A DNA stretch of 64,000 nt from Candidatus Peribacter sp. Its GTDB lineage: Bacteria; Patescibacteriota; Gracilibacteria; Peribacterales; Peribacteraceae. Below are positions 1 to 8,117 of this stretch, piece by piece. The position numbers and the translations under genes are program-made. The stretch is taken from positions 1 to 64,000 of the forward strand of contig JAUSKD010000045.1 in the NCBI GenBank assembly GCA_030647195.1, given 5' to 3'. Each line of letters starts with the position of its first letter. Position 1 is the first letter of the stretch. The notes under the pieces are model-generated. The model saw only the letters and a program-made list of their open reading frames with translations. It did not search any database and was not told the origin of the DNA.

Positions 1-1
1 A

Positions 2-595
2 TGTAACGAAGGTAAGGAAGGTAAGGAAGGTAAGGAAGGAGGAGATGCTGATGCTGTGGGATGGACCGAGAAGGATGAGCCGAATTTCACGGGGAGTTTC
101 TACTCGCGCAGCAAAGCCGTTTGTGAGCGTGCGATCCGCGAGTTTTCAGCTCCGAGTCCCGATGGGAAGGGGGGGATTCTGATTCTGCGCCTCCGCATGC
201 CCTTTGACGGCTCTCCGCATCCGAAAAACCTCATCACGAAGCTTTCGAAATATGCACGCGTGAATGACGAGGAGAATTCCATCACCTGCCTCACGGATTT
301 TCTCGATGCGACTGCAAAGCTCATCGAGCGGCGTTCCACCGGGATCTACAACATGGTGAACGAGGGAACGATCTCGCCCTTTCGCATCATGGAACTGTAT
401 CGGGAGGTCGTGGATCCCAGTCATTCCTTCGAACGCCTTCCTCTCCCTGCTCAGTCGCAGGTAACCAAAGTCGGGCGGAGCAACTGTATCCTCGCAACAG
501 GGAAGCTGAAGGGGGAGGGGATCCAAATGCGGTCCATCGAAGAGGCGGTGAAAGCGTCACTCTTGGAATTCAAAATATCCTCTTCAACAAAGTAA
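2..595 (+). CDS. NAD-dependent sugar-nucleotide epimerase/reductase, C-terminal part (5' end outside window)
   Basis: The reading frame is open to the window edge, so the gene is truncated at its 5' end. The segment PNFTGSFYSRSKA carries the Tyr-x3-Lys catalytic pair of extended short-chain dehydrogenases. The following sequence (LRLRMPF, TGIYNMVNEGTISP, VGRSNCILAT) resembles the dTDP-4-dehydrorhamnose 3,5-epimerase/4-reductase group (plant NRS/ER-like), which makes deoxysugar nucleotides for surface glycans. The Rossmann NAD site would lie upstream of the window. Oddity: bases 8-40 are a 9-bp tandem repeat (GGTAAGGAA) read in frame as Glu-Gly-Lys units, in the loop just before the catalytic Tyr region. 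A GTG at 56 could start an ORF, but that would remove the NAD fold. The exact substrate is not certain. Confidence 0.75.
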   Translation, partial: CNEGKEGKEGKEGGDADAVGWTEKDEPNFTGSFYSRSKAVCERAIREFSAPSPDGKGGILILRLRMPFDGSPHPKNLITKLSKYARVNDEENSITCLTDFLDATAKLIERRSTGIYNMVNEGTISPFRIMELYREVVDPSHSFERLPLPAQSQVTKVGRSNCILATGKLKGEGIQMRSIEEAVKASLLEFKISSSTK

Positions 596-681
596 AAAGT
601 CGATTATCTGAGTACAATTTGTGTTCAGAAATAGACCGCTCTGGAAATTGCAGTGAATATCACTCTATACTTCTCTTCACT

Positions 682-921
682 ATGGAGGTTGAGCAGACGG
701 ACAAAGGCCAGATTTGTGTCTTTCCGGTGCGAGCCCAGAGGAGTCATGTTGATCTGGAGCGTGCTCTCGGTTCAATGGGAATTCGTGTGCATGTCTCTCC
801 TCCGGATCGGGAGGGTCAGATGTGCGTACGCGCCGTTGTTGATCGGGCGAACCAGGACAATGCAGCGCAGATTCGCGCAATGCTTGAACAGGAGAAATGC
901 GAGGTGATGGAACGCACATGA
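682..921 (+). CDS. Small conserved-looking hypothetical protein
   Basis: A 79-residue product not recognised as any family. It is charged, with no signal peptide or membrane segment. The pattern (VFPVRAQ, LERALGSMGIRVHV, IRAMLEQEKCEV) looks like a small alpha/beta fold with an ACT-like rhythm, which is only an impression. The ATG at 682 is preferred over an upstream TTG at 619. A TATACT box at 666-671 lies ten bases before it, matching the near-leaderless arrangement seen at many genes here. A weak hairpin (942-947 with 955-960) follows the stop. Confidence 0.5.
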   Translation: MEVEQTDKGQICVFPVRAQRSHVDLERALGSMGIRVHVSPPDREGQMCVRAVVDRANQDNAAQIRAMLEQEKCEVMERT

Positions 922-1124
922 TGATCTTTATGTGAATGACGAGAGACGACGCCTGTCTCTTTGAAAATTTGAGTTATTTGAAGAGAATAATTGACTTATA
1001 TCGTAAATATGACAAAATTTGATGTGTGTCTATACCAATGTAAAAGGGATATTTCCTCCCTCTTAACGTCGTCTTAATCTCTTACTCTTAGTCTCTTTTC
1101 TTCTTTCCCCGGTATCCGACAATC

Positions 1125-2378
1125 ATGACTGAGCAGCAGAACGCTGGCCCCGACCAAAACATGGACGTACTTGGGAATGTCCTGCTTCTGCTCCATGATC
1201 TGGATCGGAACGCCCGCCTGACTGCCGATTCGTCCTATCAGGAACGAAGAATCGAGGCACTTCTGCGGCAACTTCCGGATGAAATGCGCAGAGTGCTTAC
1301 TCTGCATTTGCGCGTCACGAATCGTCGTCTCGGGCGCAGGTACCCTGAAGCCGAATTTGGGGAAAAGGCTCCGCGAATCTATACGGCAATTCGGCGAAAA
1401 AAGATCAGGAATATCCACGCAGAGAATCTCTATGATTCCATTCTCTCGACGCCCGAGTATCCCATTCATTCGAAGGCCTACGGCATTTCGCTCCTCAACA
1501 GGCATCTGGCGACGATGGCGATCGACAGGTCGCCCGGCTCGATGCTCGAGACCTATGGCTGGATGTCGCTCGATATGAATGGAGTCAAGGGGATGGTCGA
1601 CTGCACGACCTATCAGAATGTGACGCACTACCTGCAGGCGGTCGCCCAGTTTCTGCTCGATAAGGAGGGAAAGACGCGCAAGTGGCTGGAGCGAAGGAAG
1701 GTCAAAGTGATCCCGCTCGCCGCGGGCGGGGATGAATATGCACTCTTCCTCGACGGCGAGGGGCCGATGAGCAGTGATTTTTTTCAGGAGACTTCCGGCC
1801 GTTATCAGGAGGAACTGGCCGGGCGGGAGGAACTCGCGCGCTTCCTCGATTTCAGCGACAGAGGGGTTCGGTTGGAGTACGGCCTGCCGACCGAGGCGGA
1901 GCGCGCAGCGTTTTTTCAGATGGCTCCTCCGGAGCAGGAAAAATACCTCGCTGGTGTCGGAGATCTGTTGCTGCCGGACGCATTCATTCCCACCGGCGGG
2001 ATGGGTGGTGCGAATGTGGCAGACGGTGTTCGCAGAGCCGTGGAACGTGGTTCCCTGCTGCTGGATGTGAACGGAGAGACGCTCGACTCGGCACGGCTCA
2101 AGATCATCCAGCATACGATGGAGCTGGCGGAGGCCCTGCAGGCCGAAAACAAGACGGCCTTTAAGACGCAGTTGAAAACATCCAATCCGAAATTCTTTCA
2201 ATTTCTGCTCCGCAACGTCGAGAATCGACGGCTGGATGAGAGACTTCGCGATACGCAAGAGCAGCTTGCCCATGAAAAGGCCAGGCGGGCGGATATGGAG
2301 CGGGACATGGATGCACTGCGTGCCCTGTGTCACAGAAAGGATGCCCGCATTGAGGATCTGCTCAGAAAATGTGCCTGA
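1125..2378 (+). CDS. GGDEF-like domain protein with C-terminal coiled coil
   Basis: A 417-residue soluble protein. Residues 148-160 (SLDMNGVKGMVD) and the GGDEY at 201-205 match the two halves of the GGDEF diguanylate-cyclase active site: the metal-binding Asp/Asn loop and the signature loop. The spacing is about ten residues longer than in typical cyclases. After a mixed region, residues 365-415 form a heptad-like coiled coil ending in a Cys/Arg-rich tail. The N-terminal 130 residues are helical and not recognised. The protein may make c-di-GMP or only bind nucleotide; the first metal-site residues are not fully canonical. It is the last chromosomal gene before the integrated element. No Shine-Dalgarno motif precedes the ATG. 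Confidence 0.6.
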   Translation: MTEQQNAGPDQNMDVLGNVLLLLHDLDRNARLTADSSYQERRIEALLRQLPDEMRRVLTLHLRVTNRRLGRRYPEAEFGEKAPRIYTAIRRKKIRNIHAENLYDSILSTPEYPIHSKAYGISLLNRHLATMAIDRSPGSMLETYGWMSLDMNGVKGMVDCTTYQNVTHYLQAVAQFLLDKEGKTRKWLERRKVKVIPLAAGGDEYALFLDGEGPMSSDFFQETSGRYQEELAGREELARFLDFSDRGVRLEYGLPTEAERAAFFQMAPPEQEKYLAGVGDLLLPDAFIPTGGMGGANVADGVRRAVERGSLLLDVNGETLDSARLKIIQHTMELAEALQAENKTAFKTQLKTSNPKFFQFLLRNVENRRLDERLRDTQEQLAHEKARRADMERDMDALRALCHRKDARIEDLLRKCA

Positions 2379-2423
2379 TAAACGTAAACTCTGCGGCTTG
2401 CCATGAGGAGCAGCAGCGACGAA

Positions 2424-2439
2424 TGGTGGGCCGGGAGGG
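2424..2439. repeat. Left attachment-site repeat (attL-like)
   Basis: Sixteen bases identical to 14660-14675, the 3' end of the intact tRNA-Tyr gene. It lies 45 bases after the GGDEF-like gene and 30 bases before the end of the serine integrase gene. No other tRNA sequence is present here, so this is a displaced tRNA end rather than a gene. Confidence 0.75.
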
Positions 2440-2469
2440 TTCTTAAACTGATTCGACAAAGACGGTGAC

Positions 2470-4245
2470 TTAACTCTTTTTTTTAGCGTTGCGAACCCCA
2501 TCCGTCATTAACAGGAATAACCCTGTGGGCTTAAAAATCACCTTTTTAATCGGTGTGTCTTCGTCACCCTTACCAACATGAATCTCCTGAAAAAGCATGG
2601 GGGTGAATTGCCGTAATAGGACTTTTAGCTTCGTCGCATCTCTGTGTTCCTCATACTCGGCTACCGCGCCTTTCATCCAGTGGATTGCTTTCGTATGTTC
2701 ATGTGGCTGCTTCGGCAACGGCTTCCCAATCAAGATTTTCTGAAACAAGATACTTATCAACTCCTGACGGGCGGCAAGATTCTGAAGCTCAGTAAATGAT
2801 TGTGACAGGTCAGCAAACATTCTTCTCAACTCTTGGAAGTCGTAGTACCTAAGCATTTCTACACTTTTGCCTTTCGCTTTGTGTTCAAGTTTCTGAACTC
2901 TTTCCTCCATGATGGCCTTTTGTTCGGCAAGCAGCCAATCGTAGGAGTTTCCCAAAGCTTCTTTTATTGATTTTAATTCATCTCGGTCCGCGAGAGTAAG
3001 ATTTTCAAATGCTTGCGGTTTGCTTAATTCGGCTGCGGTTATTTTAATAATTTGCCGCAATTCTGATTCGATTCTTTCCATACTCTTTATTTTAATTTCC
3101 TTTAGCAATTCGATAATTTGTGACTCAACTTCGTCAGCGCGCAAAGACTTCAATCTGGCGTTGCATGTCCCTTGCTTACTCGCCGAGCATTGATAACGCC
3201 TTGTGATTTCACCATTGCGTAGTCTCTCTGGAACGCCATGCATTGGGCAGCCACACTCGGCGTGTCTCACGATACCTTGGAAGAGATAAACGCGGTCAGT
3301 CTGCCTGCTATTTCGAACGTTTTTGCCGCGTCGATTTATTTTCAATTGTTCTGCGACCTTGCTGAAAGTGTCGTCATCAATCAACGGCTGAATACAAACT
3401 TCTTCATCGTTTTTATCGAGAGTGAACAGTCGTAGCGAATTGCCGGTGTTCTGGCGACCAGTATAAGTTTTGTTGCCAAGAATGCTGCGGATGCGGTCAA
3501 ACGTGAATGGCACGTTACTAGTTATGCGCTTGAAATATGGGGCACCACTCTTGCGCTGTAGCTCAATTCTCTTCCCCTCTTCGATGAAATAGCCTTTCTC
3601 GTTTAAGTGTTTAGCAATCGCGGTGCAACCAATTCCGGTCAGGTACAAGTTGAATATCTCCTGCACCACCTTGCCTTCTTGCTTCAAATATCTGATGTAT
3701 TTCGGGAAGTCGGGGTCAATCCACTCCACGGCGTAAGGTAACGGTCCGACGTACATCTGGCCTTCTTTTTTCTTTTGATACCCTTGGGTTACTCTTTGGA
3801 TGATGTCTCTTCGTTCTCCCTCGGCGTCCACGCGACGATGGGCGCGTTGTCGCCATGCTTGGGGGCTGATTCCTGACTCCCTTAACTCACGTGGGTTATA
3901 ATCCTCCGGGTCTATCACAATGATTCCGCTTTCATTGAAGAGCTTGTCTTCCATGTTCATGCCATCCTTGAACTCTCGGTAAAATCTTGTGATGTCTTCC
4001 ACGACAATAAACTGAGAACTATTTGCTTTCGCAAAGTCCACCATGCGCTGAAAATTCGGCCTATTCCTGAGGTCTTTCCCACTTCCAGAATCTTCAAATA
4101 TTTTGACCAGCTTTATTCCGTTCTTCCGGCAATAACTTTCTATCCTGTCTTTTTGATAGTCGGCACGGTAGCCCTGAACTGTTTGCGACCTCGTGGATTC
4201 CCTGACATACCCTACTGCGCGATGTTCAATTCTAGTGTCTTTCAT
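2470..4245 (-). CDS. Large serine recombinase (site-specific integrase)
   Basis: A 591-residue recombinase. The N-terminal resolvase domain (1-150) has the catalytic Ser17 in YVRESTRSQ and downstream conserved arginines (VVEDITRFYR). A Recombinase domain follows (about 165-300). Residues 330-385 form a zinc ribbon with Cys pairs (AECGC, YQCSA, GTCNA), then a long coiled coil (about 400-500). This order is typical of phage and ICE large serine integrases that join attP to attB. It sits at one end of the element, 30 bases from the left repeat. Its ATG overlaps the stop of the small upstream gene (ATGA), so the two are probably translated together. Confidence 0.92.
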   Translation of the reverse strand: MKDTRIEHRAVGYVRESTRSQTVQGYRADYQKDRIESYCRKNGIKLVKIFEDSGSGKDLRNRPNFQRMVDFAKANSSQFIVVEDITRFYREFKDGMNMEDKLFNESGIIVIDPEDYNPRELRESGISPQAWRQRAHRRVDAEGERRDIIQRVTQGYQKKKEGQMYVGPLPYAVEWIDPDFPKYIRYLKQEGKVVQEIFNLYLTGIGCTAIAKHLNEKGYFIEEGKRIELQRKSGAPYFKRITSNVPFTFDRIRSILGNKTYTGRQNTGNSLRLFTLDKNDEEVCIQPLIDDDTFSKVAEQLKINRRGKNVRNSRQTDRVYLFQGIVRHAECGCPMHGVPERLRNGEITRRYQCSASKQGTCNARLKSLRADEVESQIIELLKEIKIKSMERIESELRQIIKITAAELSKPQAFENLTLADRDELKSIKEALGNSYDWLLAEQKAIMEERVQKLEHKAKGKSVEMLRYYDFQELRRMFADLSQSFTELQNLAARQELISILFQKILIGKPLPKQPHEHTKAIHWMKGAVAEYEEHRDATKLKVLLRQFTPMLFQEIHVGKGDEDTPIKKVIFKPTGLFLLMTDGVRNAKKKS

Positions 4246-4592
4246 TTGGGCATACGAGAAAGGACATAGATTCTGTCGCCGTCTTCGTGATAACCATTCG
4301 GGCGGGTCTTCAAGAGCATCATGTTTTCAACCTCTGGGTCTTCTTCCGTGTGAGAACAATGACGATGGAACCAGCTTGCGATTTGAAAAGCCTTTTCGTG
4401 TGTTTCAAGCATTTCATATTGAACAGCACCGATAACACAGAATGGAGTTGTCTGTGGTGGTGAAGTTTTGGGCATTTGCACTGTTATTTTAATAGCCTTG
4501 ACGATTATTCCAAAGACGGAATTTTGCCATAAATATTTAAATAGATTGAACGCATGCAAAAAAGTCTCTGAGTATGGACTGCTGGTCGCCAT
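4242..4592 (-). CDS. Small hypothetical protein coupled to the integrase
   Basis: A 116-residue product from the ATG at 4592, not recognised. The C-terminal half (FCVIGAVQYEMLETHEKAF, ASWFHRHCSH) has a Cys/His-containing segment and no membrane span. Its stop overlaps the integrase start by four bases, and its 5' part overlaps the end of the ATPase gene, so it lies inside a tight ATPase-small ORF-integrase operon. A start at 4475, just after the ATPase stop, is an alternative that would give 77 residues. It could be a recombination accessory factor; position is the only support. Confidence 0.5.
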   Translation of the reverse strand: MATSSPYSETFLHAFNLFKYLWQNSVFGIIVKAIKITVQMPKTSPPQTTPFCVIGAVQYEMLETHEKAFQIASWFHRHCSHTEEDPEVENMMLLKTRPNGYHEDGDRIYVLSRMPK

Positions 4593-6849
4593 CAGATTTA
4601 ACCTGATTATTGTCATGTAGTTCAATATTCAAATCATCACATAGTCGAATAAAACACTTGGCTTTTTCATTAGCAGGCACAAATTCTGCTCGGTTACCTG
4701 TACCCTCGAATCCGCCAATTTTTTCATTCGCCAATACTTCGACGAATGTTCTTGGACCTTGCTTTTTACTTGAAGCTTCAGAAAGTTGGAAACAATATTT
4801 TCTCTTAAATAGATGTTCTAGAACTTTCCTGCATTTCTGACAAAAATCACCAAAACTTGCAATGGGCGCGTTCTCGTCAAGAACCTTTTTCAGTTCCATT
4901 TGGATAGCAATGCATTCATCCTGCAAGAATTCTTCTTCAATATTACAACGCTCAATAGTGCTTTTTTTGTGGCCGTTTGTTACTCCATCGGGGATTATTT
5001 TGAGTGTCACCGCAGAGAGAAATGACTTGTCGCTGCACAGGCGTCCACAAAAATCCTTGTCGTGGGTCAAAATAATCTTCTGTAATGGTTCAAGTTTTGT
5101 AACCTGCCCCTGTACCTCTTCTTCGTAGCAAATATCCGCAAGAAGGTAAATTGTCTTTCTTTTTCGCTCATCATCAAAACTGGAGATGGGGTCGTCGAAG
5201 ACCAGAATTTTATTGTTCAATTTGTTGTCGGTTGCAGCTAGAGACAAGAAGAAAGCAAATGCGAGACAGCGTTTGTCACTCTCGCTCAGTGTATTCTTAA
5301 AATTTGGCTTGGAATCAAATATTTCATCTATGTTGACGGGGTGACTCCCGAAGAATTTCAGTGCAAAAATCCTTTCACTTTGCCCTGTCATTTTCTTCAA
5401 TGGCTTCAACTCACTTACTTCGAAATCCGCTCCCATTTCCTTTAAAAATTTGTTGATGCAGGCTTTATGTTTCTCGAATATTTTTTGAGAGTATTCATCC
5501 AATGACTTGCGTAGCTTATCGCGTTCAGTTCTAATTTCCTCTGCATCTTTTTCAATCTTTTCATAATCAATAAAAAATGATGCCCATGCTGGCTCAAAAC
5601 GCTTTTGGATTTCTTCAAGCTGCGCCAACTCTCGTTTTAGTTGCTGAATATCTACCGTTGCGGTGGCCTCTATCTTTTCCGTTTTTAAGGATAGCAACTC
5701 CTCTTTTACCTTCTCCAATTCAGTCACAATCAATTTGGCATCCTCATCAGCAGCAAGATTTAGAGAATAATTTAAATCTGCCTGTTTTGCCTGAACCTTC
5801 ACATCTACATTGGCCTTAGCTGTGGCGAGGGCAGTAATTGTCGCATCAGATAATTGGAGTTCAACACCTAACGCTTTAAAGTCCGCCTTTAGCCTGAGCA
5901 GAACGCTTTCGATATTCCATGCTCTGAACTTTGTACCCCTTTCATTTACATCTTTCTGCAATGCTTGGTAATCACCACGAAAGAACTCTCCGTACGCTTT
6001 AATAAGACTCAGCGCATCAGTACCCAGTATCTGACCACAAAATACACAGTTCCCCCCTTCATCTTTAAGAAGGCTATGCCCCTCTCGCAAGAAATCCATT
6101 GAGTGATTTGGGTCGTTCCAATGCGCCTGCATATGCCTCTCAATTTCATCCTGTTTCGTTTGCAATGTCCTATTTAGGGCTAGAGCAAATTCACTAAAAT
6201 TCATCTTTTGAAAATATAAGATGGATTCATCTAACTTGACCTTTAGTTTGTCTCGAACCACCTGAAAGGCAATCTTGTCCTTCTGTTCTTGGATACGTTT
6301 ATCTACATCGGTAATATTGACCGCTCTCCTTGTCTCTTCAAAATCAGCCCCCTCGATGAAGTGCTTTGTAAAATGAGTTGTCTTTTCTCGCTTCGCAATT
6401 GCCATATCGTCAGACTTTTTCTGCAAACCATCAATTTGGTCCTTCAGTATTCTCCCCTCCTCGCCAATAATTATTTGGTTCAGGCTCTTTTGTTGGCCAT
6501 AAGAAATAGTCTCTCCGTCGAATATATTTTCAGAAATAAATTTCGAATCAAAAATTAAGATGCCTGGAAATGACTCATTCCATTTTTTGTTTTGAAACGA
6601 GTATTTCTTAACGTGAGAGTTAATTTCAAAATCAATTTCTATCTTCTTTGCTGTAGTGCTGCCAAAACTTTTCCGACCAATGACTAAATCATTGTTGCCT
6701 GTTTGTAATGAACGCAGTATGCACGTCAGAGTGCTTTTCCCCTCTGTATTTTTACCGTAGATGATTGTTTTATTACTAAATTCAAGCCCTGGCACATGGC
6801 AATCTGTGAATCTGCCAACATTTTGAATAGTTTGAATTCGCTTTAGCAT
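4537..6849 (-). CDS. PrrC/RloC-like AAA ATPase with CxxC coiled-coil hook (probable defence effector)
   Basis: A 770-residue SMC-like protein of the AAA_13 type. Walker A is at residues 32-40 (GKNTEGKST). IFDSKFISENIF is typical of this family. Long coiled coils flank Cys268-Val-Phe-Cys271, like the zinc hook of RloC. Walker B is at 549-553 (LVFDD), followed by PISSFDDE and a switch His in LTHDKD. The C-terminal region has Arg-x3-Glu (CRKVLE) and a later His (IELHD), resembling the nuclease triad of PrrC/RloC anticodon nucleases. That nuclease role is inference, since spacing differs from PrrC. Known relatives are kept silent by a restriction-modification system and fire when it is disturbed, and such a system lies nearby. 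The ATG at 6849 is chosen because the promoter lies at 6883-6911. Confidence 0.75.
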   Translation of the reverse strand: MLKRIQTIQNVGRFTDCHVPGLEFSNKTIIYGKNTEGKSTLTCILRSLQTGNNDLVIGRKSFGSTTAKKIEIDFEINSHVKKYSFQNKKWNESFPGILIFDSKFISENIFDGETISYGQQKSLNQIIIGEEGRILKDQIDGLQKKSDDMAIAKREKTTHFTKHFIEGADFEETRRAVNITDVDKRIQEQKDKIAFQVVRDKLKVKLDESILYFQKMNFSEFALALNRTLQTKQDEIERHMQAHWNDPNHSMDFLREGHSLLKDEGGNCVFCGQILGTDALSLIKAYGEFFRGDYQALQKDVNERGTKFRAWNIESVLLRLKADFKALGVELQLSDATITALATAKANVDVKVQAKQADLNYSLNLAADEDAKLIVTELEKVKEELLSLKTEKIEATATVDIQQLKRELAQLEEIQKRFEPAWASFFIDYEKIEKDAEEIRTERDKLRKSLDEYSQKIFEKHKACINKFLKEMGADFEVSELKPLKKMTGQSERIFALKFFGSHPVNIDEIFDSKPNFKNTLSESDKRCLAFAFFLSLAATDNKLNNKILVFDDPISSFDDERKRKTIYLLADICYEEEVQGQVTKLEPLQKIILTHDKDFCGRLCSDKSFLSAVTLKIIPDGVTNGHKKSTIERCNIEEEFLQDECIAIQMELKKVLDENAPIASFGDFCQKCRKVLEHLFKRKYCFQLSEASSKKQGPRTFVEVLANEKIGGFEGTGNRAEFVPANEKAKCFIRLCDDLNIELHDNNQVKSDGDQQSILRDFFACVQSI

Positions 6850-6882
6850 ATTAACAATACTGGCCAGTAAGTAAGCGACCAA

Positions 6883-6911
6883 AGTATAGAACTATTTACT
6901 TCTTAGCCCAA
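6883..6911 (-). promoter_or_regulatory. Promoter of the ATPase-integrase operon
   Basis: On the minus strand, TTGGGC (6911-6906), a 17-base spacer and TATACT (6888-6883) precede the ATPase gene. Transcription would start near 6876, giving a leader of about 27 bases without a Shine-Dalgarno motif. Confidence 0.5.
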
Positions 6912-7183
6912 CGGAATAACAGCAACGATGAGAAGTCTTGCCTTTGCGGCATACTCGTAACGCTGAAATAATGCCCCTTGCTTCTATTTTCGGCATTTTT
7001 GCGTCCCAATGTAGTCGAAACGGGGCAGCGTTAGTGTCGGGGCTTCTAACAAGCTTGAAACGCCATTAGCTATACCCTGTACGCCCCTACGTTTCCCTAC
7101 AACGCCCCTGAAGGGACGTGCCAAGTAAAATATAAGTTCTGGAAGCCGACTACCCTTGTGGGGCTTCTTAGGGATTCATCGCA
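6912..7183. other. Spacer without a recognisable gene
   Basis: No coding frame of useful length was seen. The stretch contains G/C-rich words such as GGGGCTTC and CGCCCC. A short inverted repeat, GAAGCC (from 7142) with GGCTTC (about 7163-7168), lies just downstream of the 7184-8008 gene on the minus strand and may form a weak hairpin without a U-run. Confidence 0.4.
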
Positions 7184-8008
7184 CTAACTTCTGAAAACGT
7201 CTATTGCGGAAAGTTTGATAGTTTCCCACAGCGGGTGCGGGTCTCTAGCCAGACCTTCAAGTTTTCGGATGACCTGTGCAATCTGTAACTCATTTTTGAG
7301 TTTTCTCTCGGCCAGAATCGGATACTTCGATTGTGCTTCTGCAAATTGCATGAGTTTTTTAAGAAAACCAAGTATCGAAATACCAGCACTATCCAGTGCC
7401 TTCGGGAAAATCTCAAAATTCTTGGAGTACTTCATGGCCAAATGCACGCCAACATCATCACGAAATTTCATCGAATCTAGCAACTCCGCACTCTGTTCAT
7501 TTTTAAAAAACAACGCAAGGAAGGGAAATTCAAACATTTGATGGCTTGGGATATTTTTTGGTCCTACCTGAACATATTCCCCATTGTTTATTATCGAAAT
7601 GTTCTGAATACCCATTTTTCTAATCTCCCCTGAGGCATAGCCCCACATGCTGTCGCCCAGTCTGTGCATTTCACCCCCTAAGTCCAAGGCTTCTTTCTCA
7701 ATAGCTTCTAACTCATCCAGTAAGGATTCCTGAAGAATCAATAGTTTTCCTTCCTCTCTCCCCCCGAACACAGAAGGCGAAGGTTTGGGGTCAAGTTTTC
7801 CCCATTTCTTAAAATCAGACCAAACAGATGGGAATCCTTCTTCCAGATTAGTGAGCATTTTCTGAAAATGTTGACGCAGAGAAATATACGTCTTCTGCAA
7901 CTCTGGGCGGTCTACCTGATTCTTTCCCACACGAATACCAACAATTAGCGTGAGGATGCTGCCCAGTATGCCGGAAGCCAGACCGATAATTGCACTATCA
8001 AACTGCAT
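7184..8008 (-). CDS. Membrane-anchored hypothetical protein
   Basis: A 274-residue protein not recognised. One N-terminal transmembrane helix (about 7-27, IGLASGILGSILTLIVGIRVG) is followed by a soluble, probably cytoplasmic, helical domain rich in Leu/Lys/Glu. It lies between the ATPase and the methyltransferase and reads divergently from the latter. A TAATGT hexamer at 8025-8020, eleven bases before the start, may be its -10 box. By position it may be part of the defence cargo, for example a membrane-bound sensor or effector, but no motif supports a mechanism. Confidence 0.6.
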   Translation of the reverse strand: MQFDSAIIGLASGILGSILTLIVGIRVGKNQVDRPELQKTYISLRQHFQKMLTNLEEGFPSVWSDFKKWGKLDPKPSPSVFGGREEGKLLILQESLLDELEAIEKEALDLGGEMHRLGDSMWGYASGEIRKMGIQNISIINNGEYVQVGPKNIPSHQMFEFPFLALFFKNEQSAELLDSMKFRDDVGVHLAMKYSKNFEIFPKALDSAGISILGFLKKLMQFAEAQSKYPILAERKLKNELQIAQVIRKLEGLARDPHPLWETIKLSAIDVFRS

Positions 8009-8088
8009 GGTGTCATTCTACATTAGGATATTTGATGTGTTTCAGTTCAATTCATCTAGTCAGATTTAGGTTTTCTTCTTTGAATTGA

Positions 8089-8113
8089 GACAATTTTGTC
8101 ATAATTTGTCATA
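8089..8113. promoter_or_regulatory. Putative operator before the methyltransferase gene
   Basis: GACAATTTTGTC (8089-8100) is a perfect palindrome. The 9-mer TTTGTCATA is repeated directly at 8095-8103 and 8105-8113, exactly one helical turn apart. The site ends four bases before the ATG and overlaps the CATAAT (8100-8105) that could serve as -10. The adjacent gene encodes its own helix-turn-helix domain, so self-repression is a reasonable inference. Confidence 0.5.
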
Positions 8114-8117
8114 GTTC

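Noticed and set aside
7..40. Possible CRISPR-like repeat
   Set aside because: Units are 9 bp with no spacers and are read in frame inside the epimerase gene.
1074..2501. 475-residue open frame on the minus strand
   Set aside because: It is antisense to the GGDEF-like gene, has no family motifs, and the sense frame holds GGDEY and the coiled coil.
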